DNA of 57,908 bases from Bacteriovoracaceae bacterium UBA6144 (GCA_002435705.1 DIVA01000025.1:1-57908); one strand, 5' to 3'. Positions 16,304 through 26,106 are shown, numbered from the stretch's first letter. Notes: generated from the sequence alone by a model not told the origin. Made by a program: numbers and translations.

Positions 16304-17838
16304 AAGCGACGACGGCGACGGTACACAATCAGGGCCAGGACAAATGCCAAGACAGGAATAGTGAGAACGGTGATAAAAAACACAAATCGCATGTGCTGAG
16401 CACTTAAGACCACAGGTTCATGGACGAGGCCTGGTCGGTTAAGGCTTACGAGACCCTCATCGTGAGACAGCCAGCCCACAATGTTGAGAGCAAAATTCAT
16501 ATTCGCCGTTTGGTTTTGATACGAGTTGCGGATAAAGCCATCGGTACTTACCAGAGCAATGCGGGTATCTTTCTCTGCTTTATTGGCCGTGACTCTTTCT
16601 GCCACTGCAACGAGGGTCACCGGCCCCTGATCATCCTTCCCCTCGTTAAACTCAGCTCGCCCGGACGCTAATCCTTTCAGATCTTTTTCTGCCCAGGAAC
16701 TTGGGTAGCTCGAGGTTTGTGCCAAGCCCGAGGTCGCTACATTTTCATAGAGAGGCAGGCTCATATGAATAGAACTTGCCAGCGGAAGAAGAGTTCTCTG
16801 CCTCCAACCCCGAGTCAGCACGTGACCAGAAGAATAATTCTCAATAATAGGAATTGTGGCTTCTTGATTTTCTAGTGTCGATTTTTGATCAATCACCAAA
16901 TCATTATTCAACGAGAGTCCCCAGCGCTTAATGAGAGCTCTCAATTCTTTATGGGCATCGCGCTCAAAGTCTGGACCCTGAAGCCAAAGCACTGAGCCAC
17001 CTTTTTCTAGGTAGCGCTGCAGACGCAAAATTTCTTGGGTCAAAAAATCTGAGCGTGGTCCCCAGATGATCACAACATCAGCATCCTGAGGGACATCCCG
17101 ACTGGTTTGAAGATCAAGGGGAGCGATTCGGTAATTCTGAGCCTTAAGCTGCTCACAAAAAGCTGAACCACCATCAGCGTTTAAATCCTTGCAGTCGACT
17201 TCACCATGGCCCCAAGTAAAATAAACGTTTAATTGGTAAGAGCGGATCATTTTCAAGATAGAGTTCGTGATACTTAATTCATCTTTAAGGATGAAACTCA
17301 CTTTCTTGCCCAAGGACTCAATGACCACGGTGCCATTATCACGAATACCTTGATTCTTTGCCAGTTGTGGTTGCGCTTCAGGGTCCACAGCATCAAGCGT
17401 GAGATCAGGACGCTCCATTTTATAGAGCTTCAGCATGGCCATGGCCCGAGGCCAGTCTGCTCTGCGAGCATAGAGAGTCATCTTTGAATCTTTTGGGAGA
17501 TCGGCCAAGATACGACGTGTTTGATCTGACAGGGTGTTGAGTGAACGCTCCGTCGTGTCTATTTGCAGGGGAAACTTCCATGCCAGGAAACTCAAGAGGG
17601 AGAGGATACAAAATAGGAGCGTCGCTTGGGTGATATCTATCGCCGCATTTTTGGCCGTGCGACTTTTCACCCAAACTTCAAAACTAGCGCGGCGGGGGTA
17701 AAAAAGAATGAATCCCAGTATGACCGTAAAAATAGTCGTTGAGATATTCAATAGCAGATGCTCTGGTGCCACCAACCACAGAGACAAGGTTGCAATAATA
17801 AGAAGAACTTCAGTGCTGAGCCAAACAAGGTAGTACAT
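16300..17838 (-). CDS. gldG: GldG-like ABC system auxiliary protein
   Basis: A 512-residue protein with about three N-terminal helices, a large extracytoplasmic region carrying the GldG/ABC-type uncharacterised-transport domain (SLNTLSDQTRRILADLPKDS, YFTWGHGEVD, ADVVIIWGPRSDFLTQEIL), and a C-terminal helix followed by a basic YRRRRRL tail. GldG works with GldA and GldF in Flavobacterium gliding; homologues outside Bacteroidetes have unknown roles. The frame opens at 17877, overlapping gldF by 38 nt; I prefer ATG 17838, which follows the gldF stop by 1 nt and has AGGA about 9 nt upstream. Confidence 0.85.
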   Translation of the reverse strand: MYYLVWLSTEVLLIIATLSLWLVAPEHLLLNISTTIFTVILGFILFYPRRASFEVWVKSRTAKNAAIDITQATLLFCILSLLSFLAWKFPLQIDTTERSLNTLSDQTRRILADLPKDSKMTLYARRADWPRAMAMLKLYKMERPDLTLDAVDPEAQPQLAKNQGIRDNGTVVIESLGKKVSFILKDELSITNSILKMIRSYQLNVYFTWGHGEVDCKDLNADGGSAFCEQLKAQNYRIAPLDLQTSRDVPQDADVVIIWGPRSDFLTQEILRLQRYLEKGGSVLWLQGPDFERDAHKELRALIKRWGLSLNNDLVIDQKSTLENQEATIPIIENYSSGHVLTRGWRQRTLLPLASSIHMSLPLYENVATSGLAQTSSYPSSWAEKDLKGLASGRAEFNEGKDDQGPVTLVAVAERVTANKAEKDTRIALVSTDGFIRNSYQNQTANMNFALNIVGWLSHDEGLVSLNRPGLVHEPVVLSAQHMRFVFFITVLTIPVLAFVLALIVYRRRRRL

Positions 17839-17839
17839 A

Positions 17840-18601
17840 TTACCAGTTCCTGCTTGAGAGAGTAAGTTTCGAGACATAAAGGCTCATAAAAATCACACTC
17901 CCGTAGTACACCAGATCCGCACTCGAAAGCACACCTTTCAGCAGATTTTCAAAATGTCCAGTGATTGACATCCACCTTAAAATTTCAGAGAGCATGAAAT
18001 TATCTACACCTTGGGAGATCCAAGCCAAAAGCCAAGTAAACATGATGAACATAAAACCCAAGAGTGCAGCCACCACTTGATTTTCGGTCAAAGCACTCGC
18101 CAGAAGTCCCAGTCCCACATAGCAGGCCATATTAAGAATCAGTCCTAAATAGCATCCTACAAGAACTTTCTGATCAGGCACTCCTGCCCAAAATAAAACG
18201 ATTGGAAAAAGCAGTGTGGGCAAAATGAGAACAATCGTGAATGCCCAGGTAGAGAGAAATTTACCCATTATAATTTGCGTATCCGTAACGGGTGAAGCGA
18301 AGAGGAGATCGATGGTGGCTTGTTTCCTCTCTTCGGAGATCAATCTCATGGTAAGCGGAGGAATGAAAAAGAGCAGTATAAAGTTCAAATTTGAATAAAG
18401 ACGTAAGACGACTTCTTCTAAAAAACTGATTTGTGACTGCATATCCGCAGGAATAGCTTGAATGTTATCCACATACCCCACCAGCAGATTAAAAAAAGTC
18501 CAACCCGCAAGAAGAGAGAATATCCCGATCATCGTGAGTGCTAAAGGAGAGCGCCACAGGAGCATAAATTCTTTTTTAAATATGATCAGTGTCTTACTCA
18601 T
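17840..18601 (-). CDS. gldF: ABC-2 type permease, GldF-like
   Basis: A 253-residue integral membrane protein with six hydrophobic helices. FKKEFMLLWRSPLALTMIG at the N end and LISEERKQATIDLLFASPVTDTQIIMGKF are the hallmark ABC-2 permease segments. It forms the membrane part for the ATPase at 18594-19535, whose last codons overlap its start by 8 nt. Together with the GldG-like protein it makes a GldAFG-type system. Confidence 0.88.
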   Translation of the reverse strand: MSKTLIIFKKEFMLLWRSPLALTMIGIFSLLAGWTFFNLLVGYVDNIQAIPADMQSQISFLEEVVLRLYSNLNFILLFFIPPLTMRLISEERKQATIDLLFASPVTDTQIIMGKFLSTWAFTIVLILPTLLFPIVLFWAGVPDQKVLVGCYLGLILNMACYVGLGLLASALTENQVVAALLGFMFIMFTWLLAWISQGVDNFMLSEILRWMSITGHFENLLKGVLSSADLVYYGSVIFMSLYVSKLTLSSRNW

Positions 18602-19535
18602 GCTTATCTCCCGCTTTTACGAGTTCTAGGAAGATATCTTCCAGTTCACTTTCTATACGAGAAATTCCTAGTACCCCTACCCCTGCACCCACGAGGTGCT
18701 TAACAATCGCATCTCGCTTCTCATCTTTAGTTTTTAACTGCAGAATAATTTTTTTCTCCTCTCGAACAATCGATTGAACAAAATCCATCTCGAGTAGTAG
18801 AGAATCAGGGCAGTCTCCTTTAATCTCTAGCTCAACCTGAGAATGCTTACGATAGCGCTCACGCACATTTTGGAGCGACCCGTTGGCGAGCAAGACTCCT
18901 GAATGAATGATTGAGACCGTATCGCAGATTTCTTCAACTTCATGCAACAGATGACTTGAGAGCAGAACTGTTTTTTTATCTTTCAAATTTTTTATGAGCT
19001 GGCGGATCTCCACGACACTCTCCGGATCAAGCCCAGAAGTTGGTTCATCCAAGACAATAACCTGCGGGTCATGAATGATGGCCTGAGCGATCCCCACCCG
19101 CTGCTTAAATCCTTTAGAAAGATTGCCCACCAAACGTTTGGCCACAGCATTTAAGTTTGTCAGCTCGATGGCTTTTTTCACTGCAGCGTCGAGATTTGAT
19201 TTTTCTACATCATGCAATTGGGCGGCAAAACGCAGATATTCTGAAACGGTCATCTCTTTATAGAGCGGTGGATTCTCTGGCAGGTAACCGATCATTCTTT
19301 TAACCTTGAGGGGATCAGTCACTGGATCAAAACCTTCGATCAGAACTCGTCCACTCGTGGGTCTCAAGAGACCACAGAGCATTTTGATAGTAGTAGACTT
19401 TCCTGCTCCATTTGGGCCCAAAAAGCCATGAATAACCCCACTTGGTACACTGAAATCCAATTCTTTGACTGCTGTGACCCCTGGATAGTCTCGGGTAAGC
19501 TTTTCTGTTTTGATCGCCCAGCTCTCTTGACTCAT
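18594..19535 (-). CDS. gldA: ABC transporter ATP-binding protein, GldA-like
   Basis: A 313-residue ATPase: Walker A GPNGAGKSTT (about 40-48), Q-loop YLPENPPLY, signature LSKGFKQRVGIAQ, Walker B VIVLDEPTSGLDP and switch LLSSHLLHEVEE. The approximately 90-residue C-terminal extension ends in a DUF4162-like ESELEDIFLELVK motif. It powers the GldF-like permease. A GTG at 19553 is in frame, but ATG 19535 has AAGGA about 4 nt upstream and is chosen. It is the first gene of a minus-strand operon (gldA, gldF, gldG, DUF4340, Yip1-like). Confidence 0.9.
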   Translation of the reverse strand: MSQESWAIKTEKLTRDYPGVTAVKELDFSVPSGVIHGFLGPNGAGKSTTIKMLCGLLRPTSGRVLIEGFDPVTDPLKVKRMIGYLPENPPLYKEMTVSEYLRFAAQLHDVEKSNLDAAVKKAIELTNLNAVAKRLVGNLSKGFKQRVGIAQAIIHDPQVIVLDEPTSGLDPESVVEIRQLIKNLKDKKTVLLSSHLLHEVEEICDTVSIIHSGVLLANGSLQNVRERYRKHSQVELEIKGDCPDSLLLEMDFVQSIVREEKKIILQLKTKDEKRDAIVKHLVGAGVGVLGISRIESELEDIFLELVKAGDKHE

Positions 19536-19640
19536 AGATTCCTTCAAAATCACACAATGCTTATTGCCCTAAGGGCGATAAATAGTGAAAATATAAACAC
19601 ATAACTTAATTTAAGTCGGTCTTTTACCGAAAAGTCATTC

Positions 19641-20642
19641 ATGTCCATTGTAGATAGGTTCAAGTCAAGAATTCAAGGGATCAAGTCCGTCGTTTTCACA
19701 ACGCACGTGATTCCTGATGCTGATGGGATTGGATCAGAAATTGCTCTCTGCATGGCCCTACGAAAGTTGGGGATTAAAGCGGTTTGCGTCAACGATGAAC
19801 CCCTTCCTCAGCGTTATCGCTACATGGATCCTGATCAAGTTATCTTCGGAGTCGATGAATTCGAAGCCCAAGTCTTTGGGGAAATTGATTTATGGGTAGT
19901 GGTTGACACCAACACCGTTGATCGCGTCTGTCCGGCCCTGCACCAGTTAATTAAGAAAACAAATAACGTGCTTTTTGTGGATCACCATCCGGCTCCTCAC
20001 GTCAAAGACCTACATAGCCACTGCATCGACACCACCGCCGCTGCTACGGGCCAGCTGGCCGGAGAAATTATTCAGGGACTAGGCCTCACCTTTGATGCCA
20101 AACTCGCTCTCCCACTCTACACCGCTATCATCATCGATACCTCAAGCTTTCGCTACCCCAGCGTGACGGCTAAAACCCATCACCTTGTCGGTGATCTGCT
20201 GGCGACAGGCATTGCTCCTGGTGTGGCGTATAATGGAATTTATGGCGCAAAAAAAATAGAGCACATGCATCTATTAGGAACCATTCTCTCTACCACCATG
20301 TGCACACCCTCAGGTGAAATTGCGTGGATACATCTCTCTAAAAATCTGATCAAGCGCTTTGACTCTGACGTGGAAGATACCCATGCCTTTATCAATCATC
20401 TTTTAATTTTGGACAATATCAAAGTCGCCTGTATGTTTCGTGATGACGGTGATTCAATCAAAGTCTCTTTCCGCTCCAATGGAGCTTGGGACGTAGGACT
20501 CTTGGCGCGTAAATTTGGCGGCGGTGGTCACTCCCATTCCGCGGCGACGGTGATCGTGAAAAATGAAAATGAAAACGTCGATCTGCTCATTCGTCAGACC
20601 GTGGATAAAATGACCGAATATCTCTCAGAGATTAAGTGCTAA
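19641..20642 (+). CDS. DHH/DHHA1 phosphoesterase, NrnA-like
   Basis: A 333-residue cytoplasmic enzyme with the DHH-family metal motifs PDADGIGSE (near residue 26), VVDTNTVDRV, VDHHPAP and the DHHA1 substrate loop GGGGHSHSAA. NrnA-type enzymes degrade nano-RNA, pApA or 3'-phosphoadenosine 5'-phosphate. NrnA-like function is inferred from length and motif order. No ribosome site is visible before ATG 19641; TCGGT and ACCGA (19617-19631) form a short hairpin just upstream. It is convergent with the next minus-strand gene with only 3 nt between. Confidence 0.87.
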   Translation: MSIVDRFKSRIQGIKSVVFTTHVIPDADGIGSEIALCMALRKLGIKAVCVNDEPLPQRYRYMDPDQVIFGVDEFEAQVFGEIDLWVVVDTNTVDRVCPALHQLIKKTNNVLFVDHHPAPHVKDLHSHCIDTTAAATGQLAGEIIQGLGLTFDAKLALPLYTAIIIDTSSFRYPSVTAKTHHLVGDLLATGIAPGVAYNGIYGAKKIEHMHLLGTILSTTMCTPSGEIAWIHLSKNLIKRFDSDVEDTHAFINHLLILDNIKVACMFRDDGDSIKVSFRSNGAWDVGLLARKFGGGGHSHSAATVIVKNENENVDLLIRQTVDKMTEYLSEIKC

Positions 20643-20645
20643 TAT

Positions 20646-20987
20646 TCAATTTGGCTTAGGGGCTACAAAGTTGAGGGGTTGCCTGACTTCTACCTGTTGA
20701 TTATTGATTGGTTTTGGGAATTTCATCTGACTAAATTTTGTTATCACACAAGTATTCAAAGTCTCTGGGTTAAGTTTGGGCTCAAGTTTCACAGCGACGA
20801 CAGAACCATCTGGATTAATAAAAAAGCTAATTAGTGAAGTTCCGTTTTCTGACTTAGAAAATTCGTCAGTGAGACAAGTACGAATTTCAGGAAGATGATC
20901 AAGGATAACACTCCGGATGGCATCGGCCTCAGATCGAGGGGTGCTGGAGCAGCCAAAAAGTATAAGAAGTAATAAATGCTTAATCAT
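20646..20987 (-). CDS. Small lipoprotein, AgmX/PglI C-terminal-like
   Basis: A 113-residue lipoprotein: signal peptide with lipobox LILFGC (Cys13), then DAIRSVILDHLPEIRTCLTD, SFFINPDGSVVAVKLEP and CVITKFSQMKFPKP. This is the TonB-C-like beta/alpha unit called AgmX/PglI C-terminal domain, common in myxobacteria and bdellovibrios and linked there with gliding and social motility. Two Cys in the domain could form a disulfide. Its ATG overlaps the glycosyltransferase stop by 8 nt. Confidence 0.75.
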   Translation of the reverse strand: MIKHLLLLILFGCSSTPRSEADAIRSVILDHLPEIRTCLTDEFSKSENGTSLISFFINPDGSVVAVKLEPKLNPETLNTCVITKFSQMKFPKPINNQQVEVRQPLNFVAPKPN

Positions 20988-22020
20988 CAGTATTTTTCAC
21001 CACGAGCTTTGCCCACGCTCGAAACTGATTCTTAAACAGGCGCTCGTTGTATTTAAGTCCCATCCGTCTTAAAACTTTTTTATCTGCAGAGAGGTAGCGC
21101 TGGTCGACTTCTGCCAGAAGTTTACCCATTTGACCTTGATAAAACCATACGGCTTCCGGCAAAAGGACTTCATGATTCTCAGGCGTGTCGAGTACAACGG
21201 CAGGACGACCACAAGCAAGAGCTCCCAGGGCTTGAGAAGGAAAGCCTTCTTTAAAACTCCAGACAGCTCGGGCATCGTGGGTCATGGCCGCAGTAGTCGC
21301 ATCACAGTGATCACCGATAAATTCAAAATTTTTGTGTTGTTTTAGGTCACTATATTTTTCATCCGGTCCCACGAACTTCAAAGCAATATCGCTCTTGAGG
21401 GCAGCGTGGGATAACTCTCTCACAAGACCTGAGTCCACTCCCTTTAGATGCACGAGGTGGTGGGTGTAGATGCCGGTATGAATCTCATCAGAGACCAAAT
21501 GAAAATCTTCCGTTTTAAATCCTGGGTAGATCACACGCCCCTCTAGACCTAGATCATTTTTTAAGGCTTGAGAACTAAATGCCAGATTCTTTTCGTGCTT
21601 GAGGGATTGGAGCTGAAGATTTTGGTGGTGGTACTTAAACACTTTCTTCCAACCACTGAGGGCCGTCTTGTCAGAGAAATGAGAAAGCCATACAAAGCGC
21701 TCAGTGCTTGAATTTGATTCAAAGGCATGGGCCCAGCCACTTGAGAGAACGATGAGTTTATCTACATCACTCGTGATCTTCAGTTGTTTGATCGCACTCG
21801 GAATCATCCAGCTCGATTGCTTGAGATGATCATAAGTTTGAACAAAACGGCTTAGGGGTGAAGAGATTATTTTATGGTTCTCTATTCGACCTAAGATCTT
21901 TCCTTTAGCGTGAGCCAGAGTATAAATCTCGGCATCCGGAAAGCCCGCCAGAAGAAGTTCCAAAAGGAAGACTTCCTGGTTGCGCTCTAAAAGAAAATCG
22001 ATGGCAAAAGCTACTTTCAT
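20980..22020 (-). CDS. Glycosyltransferase, GT4-like
   Basis: A 346-residue GT-B fold enzyme. VIYPGF (nucleotide-sugar domain start) and the GT4 signature EGFPSQALGALACGRPAVVLD near residues 253-275 are visible. No signal peptide or membrane helix is seen, so it acts on the cytoplasmic face. Acceptor and donor are unknown. It starts 1 nt before the EamA gene stop boundary region (22020/22022) and overlaps the AgmX-like gene downstream. Confidence 0.82.
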   Translation of the reverse strand: MKVAFAIDFLLERNQEVFLLELLLAGFPDAEIYTLAHAKGKILGRIENHKIISSPLSRFVQTYDHLKQSSWMIPSAIKQLKITSDVDKLIVLSSGWAHAFESNSSTERFVWLSHFSDKTALSGWKKVFKYHHQNLQLQSLKHEKNLAFSSQALKNDLGLEGRVIYPGFKTEDFHLVSDEIHTGIYTHHLVHLKGVDSGLVRELSHAALKSDIALKFVGPDEKYSDLKQHKNFEFIGDHCDATTAAMTHDARAVWSFKEGFPSQALGALACGRPAVVLDTPENHEVLLPEAVWFYQGQMGKLLAEVDQRYLSADKKVLRRMGLKYNERLFKNQFRAWAKLVVKNTDD

Positions 22021-22021
22021 A

Positions 22022-22924
22022 CTAATACTTTTTAAATTGCAAAATACAGGCCCCGAACATCAAAAGAGCCCCACCGAGAAGTTGCACATCAGAGAGTTGC
22101 TTACCTAAAAAAACATAATTCACAAGGATCGCCATGAGAGGGAAAAACATCTCGATGATTGTAACGACTTTGGCCTGTAGTCGCTTCATCCCTTGATAAT
22201 AAAACCACATGGCGAGTGCTCCAGAGAAAATCACCATGACGAGTAGTCGGATGTAGTCGGTTTGGTCTTTAAAAATAAAATCCTGCCCCCAGGGAACAAA
22301 AAAGGCAATGGTCATTAGACCCACTAAAAAGCGGCCTCCGGCAATGTTTGTGGGTTCAAAACCATCGAGGGTAAGTTTCTTACCAAAGACCGTGCTGGCC
22401 CCCCAACACAAGACTGAAATAGCGACCAAGCCGTAGCCTCGAATCGCACCGTCAGAAGCCAAGCGGCTGGGATCCATTCTCAAGAGCTGGATGACTTTTT
22501 CAATATCAGGTCCACTGATCAGCAGTGCTCCGATCAAACATATCGAAGCCCAAAAGAGATAAGGACGAGGCAGTGGTTCCTTAAGAATCCAGTGCGCAAG
22601 CAGAATGGCAATCACGGGTTGAAATTTTTGCAACAAAATAACGAGAGAGGGATTGAGGTAGATAAATGCTGAAGTAAAAGCGATGGTCGCGATCGCCGAT
22701 CCACCCGCACCGACAACGAGAAATGAAAACCCATGGCTTAATGTGAGACTTCCGATCATGGGAAGATTGTTCACAAGCTTTGGAAGAAAAACAAATGTCA
22801 GGATGAGATGCTCAAGAAACACAATCACTACCGGATTGATTCCGCCATCGACGAGTGGGTAGCGGATAAGGGTATCCAGTGCCCACAAGAAAGATGCAGC
22901 CATAATACTAAGCATTCCAACCAC
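22022..22924 (-). CDS. EamA/DMT-family transporter
   Basis: A 300-residue protein with ten membrane helices in two EamA repeats (SFLWALDTLIRYPLVDGG for the first, VLCWGASTVFGKKLTLDG for the second). These carry amino acids, nucleotides or other metabolites across the inner membrane; the substrate is not evident. The GTG at 22924 follows GGAGAG by 4 nt; ATG 22915 is a possible alternative. It is followed immediately by the glycosyltransferase, so the two may be co-transcribed. Confidence 0.88.
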   Translation of the reverse strand: MVGMLSIMAASFLWALDTLIRYPLVDGGINPVVIVFLEHLILTFVFLPKLVNNLPMIGSLTLSHGFSFLVVGAGGSAIATIAFTSAFIYLNPSLVILLQKFQPVIAILLAHWILKEPLPRPYLFWASICLIGALLISGPDIEKVIQLLRMDPSRLASDGAIRGYGLVAISVLCWGASTVFGKKLTLDGFEPTNIAGGRFLVGLMTIAFFVPWGQDFIFKDQTDYIRLLVMVIFSGALAMWFYYQGMKRLQAKVVTIIEMFFPLMAILVNYVFLGKQLSDVQLLGGALLMFGACILQFKKY

Positions 22925-22947
22925 ACCGCTCTCCGCTTTTTTATATC

Positions 22948-24285
22948 CTACAACTGTTGACTGAAACCTGAAAACACTTCCCTGGCCCGCTGAGCGGCGA
23001 GCTGTTTTCTTACTTTTTTCTTCGGTCCTGATTTTCTCTGCTCACGGGTCATTTCGATATTGGGTAGCAATCCAAAATTAATATTAGACGGGGCAGGCTT
23101 CTCGATCGTCATGACATAATTGACCAATGCCCCGATGCCCGTCTCTTTCGGCCAAGCGAGTTCTTCTAGTCCTTGTAATCTGCGCCAGAGTTGGTGGGCC
23201 ACATAGAGTCCTATAGCCGCTGATTCTGTGTATCCCTCAACACCCGTAATTTGACCGGCAAAACTCATTTGCGGAAACTTCAAACTGGTCATGGAGGAGT
23301 TGAGAAGTTTTCTGGAATTTAAAAAAGAATTTCTATGACAGGAGCCAAGATGAATGAAGCTGGCTTCCTCGAATCCCGGAATCATACGAAACACACGCAC
23401 CTGCTCTTTGTAGGTCAGGCGGGTTTGAAAACCGACGAGGTTAAAGGCAGCCCCTTGAAGATTTTCTTTCCGCAGCTGCACCACCGCCCAAGGCTCGCTC
23501 CCATCAGGAAGCTCCAGCCCGATGGGCTTCATGCACGAAAATCTTGCGGTCTCGGGTCCTCGCTCAGCCATGAGATCAATAGGTAAGCAGGACTCAAAAA
23601 ATTTCCAATCCTCGAAATCTTTCGGAGGTACTTTCTCCGCCGCAACCATCTCTGCGATGAAAGCGTCGTACTGCTCTTTGTTCATCGGAGCATTCAAATA
23701 GTCGGCGCGCTCATCAGGCGTTCTGTGGCGGTCTTTAAAATAGAGTTTTGAGTAATCGAGAGTATCGGCATCCACCACCGGAGCTATGGCATCGTAAAAA
23801 TAGATATCTTCACTGGAGAGATTTTCCGTCAGCCAGCTTTCAAGTGGATTGGTGGTCAAAGGACCTGAAGCTACGATCACGTGCTCACACTTGTGCTCTT
23901 GCATGAGAGCGATAGGATCGCTGGCTTCAAACGCAATCACCTGGATATTGGGATGAGTGGAAAGTCGGTGGGTGATTTGTTGAGAAAAATGCTCACGATC
24001 AACCGCCAAAGCATCTCCGGCCGGAACCGCCGTGGCATCAGCCACATCTAGCACCAAGGAGCCCAAGGCACGCATCTCTGTTTTGAGTAATCCGTGGGCA
24101 GAGTCAGGATCCATGGACTTAAGCGAGTTGGTGCAGACCAGCTCGGCAAAGGTGGAAATCTTCTGAGCTGGATTGAGTTTAAGCGTCTTAACTTCCGCTA
24201 AAACGACCGACACTCCGCGCGTAGCTAAAAGCCAGGCTGCTTCTGAGCCGGCAAGGCCCGCTCCAATAACTAACACTCGTGACAT
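22948..24285 (-). CDS. trmFO: Methylenetetrahydrofolate-tRNA (uracil-54-C5) methyltransferase TrmFO
   Basis: A 445-residue flavoprotein: FAD-binding VIGAGLAGSEAAWLLATRG at the N end, FAELVCTNSLKSM (catalytic Cys region), AMNKEQY-type segment, and the C-terminal GQITGVEGYTESAAIGL. TrmFO makes ribothymidine at tRNA position 54 using folate and FADH2 instead of SAM. GAGG lies 7 nt before the ATG. It is divergent from nadE, with 71 nt between. Confidence 0.96.
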   Translation of the reverse strand: MSRVLVIGAGLAGSEAAWLLATRGVSVVLAEVKTLKLNPAQKISTFAELVCTNSLKSMDPDSAHGLLKTEMRALGSLVLDVADATAVPAGDALAVDREHFSQQITHRLSTHPNIQVIAFEASDPIALMQEHKCEHVIVASGPLTTNPLESWLTENLSSEDIYFYDAIAPVVDADTLDYSKLYFKDRHRTPDERADYLNAPMNKEQYDAFIAEMVAAEKVPPKDFEDWKFFESCLPIDLMAERGPETARFSCMKPIGLELPDGSEPWAVVQLRKENLQGAAFNLVGFQTRLTYKEQVRVFRMIPGFEEASFIHLGSCHRNSFLNSRKLLNSSMTSLKFPQMSFAGQITGVEGYTESAAIGLYVAHQLWRRLQGLEELAWPKETGIGALVNYVMTIEKPAPSNINFGLLPNIEMTREQRKSGPKKKVRKQLAAQRAREVFSGFSQQL

Positions 24286-24356
24286 ACTAGGTCCTCTTTT
24301 GGGAGTATAGATGTAGTTAACTTATCCTTTTCAGTCAACGCGAGCCTAGGATTATT

Positions 24357-26096
24357 ATGCAGATTCATCTCCATCAAACTCACCATACCCTGGCCGATTT
24401 TTCGACGATCTTTCAAACCCTTAAAAGCTCGATTAAACGCACGGGCATCCATCTCTACCCAGAACTCTTCCTGACCGGTTATCCCTTGGCGGACCTTTGC
24501 CTTTCGGCCTCCTTTATCCAGAGCTACCACCAATTTTTAGAAGAGATCAATACCTGGGCGAGCTCCCTGCCAGAGCAAGACGACTATGTTTGTCTGCTCG
24601 GCGGACTTTCCTATGACCTCGGCCCTGAGGGAGTTCCGGTGGACATCAGGAATGTGGTGTATGAGTTAAAAGCGGGCCACAAGCTGCGAGAGGTCTACAC
24701 CAAAAGACTCCTTCCTAATTATGACATTTTTGATGAACAAAAATACTTCACTGCTGGTCAAACGCCGGGAATTTGGGAATTCGGTGGAGAGAGATATGGT
24801 TTGCTTATCTGTGAGGATATGTGGGCCTCTAGTTTTCACCATATGGATCCGGCGCGGGAACTTGCCAAAGCTGGCCCCTTTCGAGCCGTTTTCAATCTTT
24901 CGGCATCCCCTTTTGATATCTACAAAGCTCAAAAACGCCGGGATCGTGCCCGCGCGCTCTCAACACTTTTCAAGGCTCCCTTTTATTACGTAAACCGAGT
25001 GGGGGGAGAAGACGAAATTCTCTTTGATGGCAGCTCCTTTGGTGTGAATGGTTTTGAAACTCTTGGTGCGGCTCCCCGTTTTGCTGAGCACACACTTTCA
25101 CTTCCCTTGGCGCTGGCAACCCAATACCTTCCGGTTGGGGATGACCTCGAGGAGAATACCTGGGAGTCACTCTTTGCTGCACAATTCTCGGCTGACAAAG
25201 CTCTCCCCCGCCGCTTGAGGATCTGGGACAACGACGAGTGTGAGATGATCACGGAAGCTCTTAAATTTGGACTGCAGGAATATGCCCAAAAATCTGGCTT
25301 TAAAAAATTCCTAGTGGCCTTGTCCGGCGGTCTGGATTCAAGCCTGGTGCTGACCATCGTGAAGATGTCTCTTTTGCCAGGTCAGGAGGTCGAGGCCATT
25401 TATATGCCCGGCAATTACTCCAGCCCTATTAGCTGGGATCTCTCTAGTAAGCTGTGTCTGAAGCTAGGGGTCAAACTTAACAGTCTGCCCATCAAGTTCC
25501 TCCACTCGACGATCAAAATGAATTTCCAGGGCACATTCTCTGAGAGCTTTGAGGGCTTAACGGATGAAAATGTTCAGAGTCGGTTAAGAGGACTTCTCCT
25601 CTACACCCGCTCTAATCAAACCGGCGCCATGGTCATCAACACTTCAAACAAGTCTGAAATCGCCGTGGGCTACTCAACCCAATACGGGGATTCGGTGGGA
25701 GCGATCTCGCTCTTGGGAGATGTCTATAAAACCGAAGCCTATCGCCTGGCTGAGTGGATTAACTATAAGTTTGGAGCAGTTATACCTGAAGGAATCATCC
25801 AGCGCCCCCCCTCGGCAGAACTGCGTGCTGATCAGAAAGACCAAGATAGCCTTCCTCCCTATGAGAGACTAGATGCCATGTTGGAAGGGATACTGAGCTT
25901 CCGCTATACCCATAAAGATTTACTCACTCAGGGCTTTTCAGAGGAGGAAGTAAAGAAGGTCTTTGAACTTTATTACAAATCAGAGTATAAAAGGCGTCAG
26001 TTCTGTCCCATCATCAAAATTAAGTCGAAGAGTTTTGGTTTTGGTTACAGAGTTCCACTTACCAAAAACACAGGCTTTTATCGGCCACAACCTTGA
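24357..26096 (+). CDS. nadE: Glutamine-dependent NAD+ synthetase
   Basis: A 579-residue two-domain enzyme. The N-terminal nitrilase-fold glutaminase has the Glu (YPELFLTGYP), Lys (TKRLLPNYDIFDE) and Cys (LLICEDMW) triad. The C-terminal synthetase has the P-loop ALSGGLDSSLVLTI and NTSNKSEIAVGYSTQYGD. It makes NAD from deamido-NAD with glutamine as the nitrogen donor. AGGA lies about 7 nt before the ATG. Its stop lies in the ribosome site of the following gene, so the two are likely linked. Confidence 0.95.
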   Translation: MQIHLHQTHHTLADFSTIFQTLKSSIKRTGIHLYPELFLTGYPLADLCLSASFIQSYHQFLEEINTWASSLPEQDDYVCLLGGLSYDLGPEGVPVDIRNVVYELKAGHKLREVYTKRLLPNYDIFDEQKYFTAGQTPGIWEFGGERYGLLICEDMWASSFHHMDPARELAKAGPFRAVFNLSASPFDIYKAQKRRDRARALSTLFKAPFYYVNRVGGEDEILFDGSSFGVNGFETLGAAPRFAEHTLSLPLALATQYLPVGDDLEENTWESLFAAQFSADKALPRRLRIWDNDECEMITEALKFGLQEYAQKSGFKKFLVALSGGLDSSLVLTIVKMSLLPGQEVEAIYMPGNYSSPISWDLSSKLCLKLGVKLNSLPIKFLHSTIKMNFQGTFSESFEGLTDENVQSRLRGLLLYTRSNQTGAMVINTSNKSEIAVGYSTQYGDSVGAISLLGDVYKTEAYRLAEWINYKFGAVIPEGIIQRPPSAELRADQKDQDSLPPYERLDAMLEGILSFRYTHKDLLTQGFSEEEVKKVFELYYKSEYKRRQFCPIIKIKSKSFGFGYRVPLTKNTGFYRPQP

Positions 26097-26106
26097 GGAG
26101 CACACT

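Noticed and set aside
19566..19576. Palindrome GCCCT-A-AGGGC between gldA and the NrnA-like gene
   Set aside because: Only 5 bp per arm with no T tract and no second copy nearby; it could be a small operator but support is thin.
19574..19581. GGCGATAA as a sigma28 -10 box
   Set aside because: No TAAA at 15-16 nt upstream, unlike the elements at 40671 and 54718.
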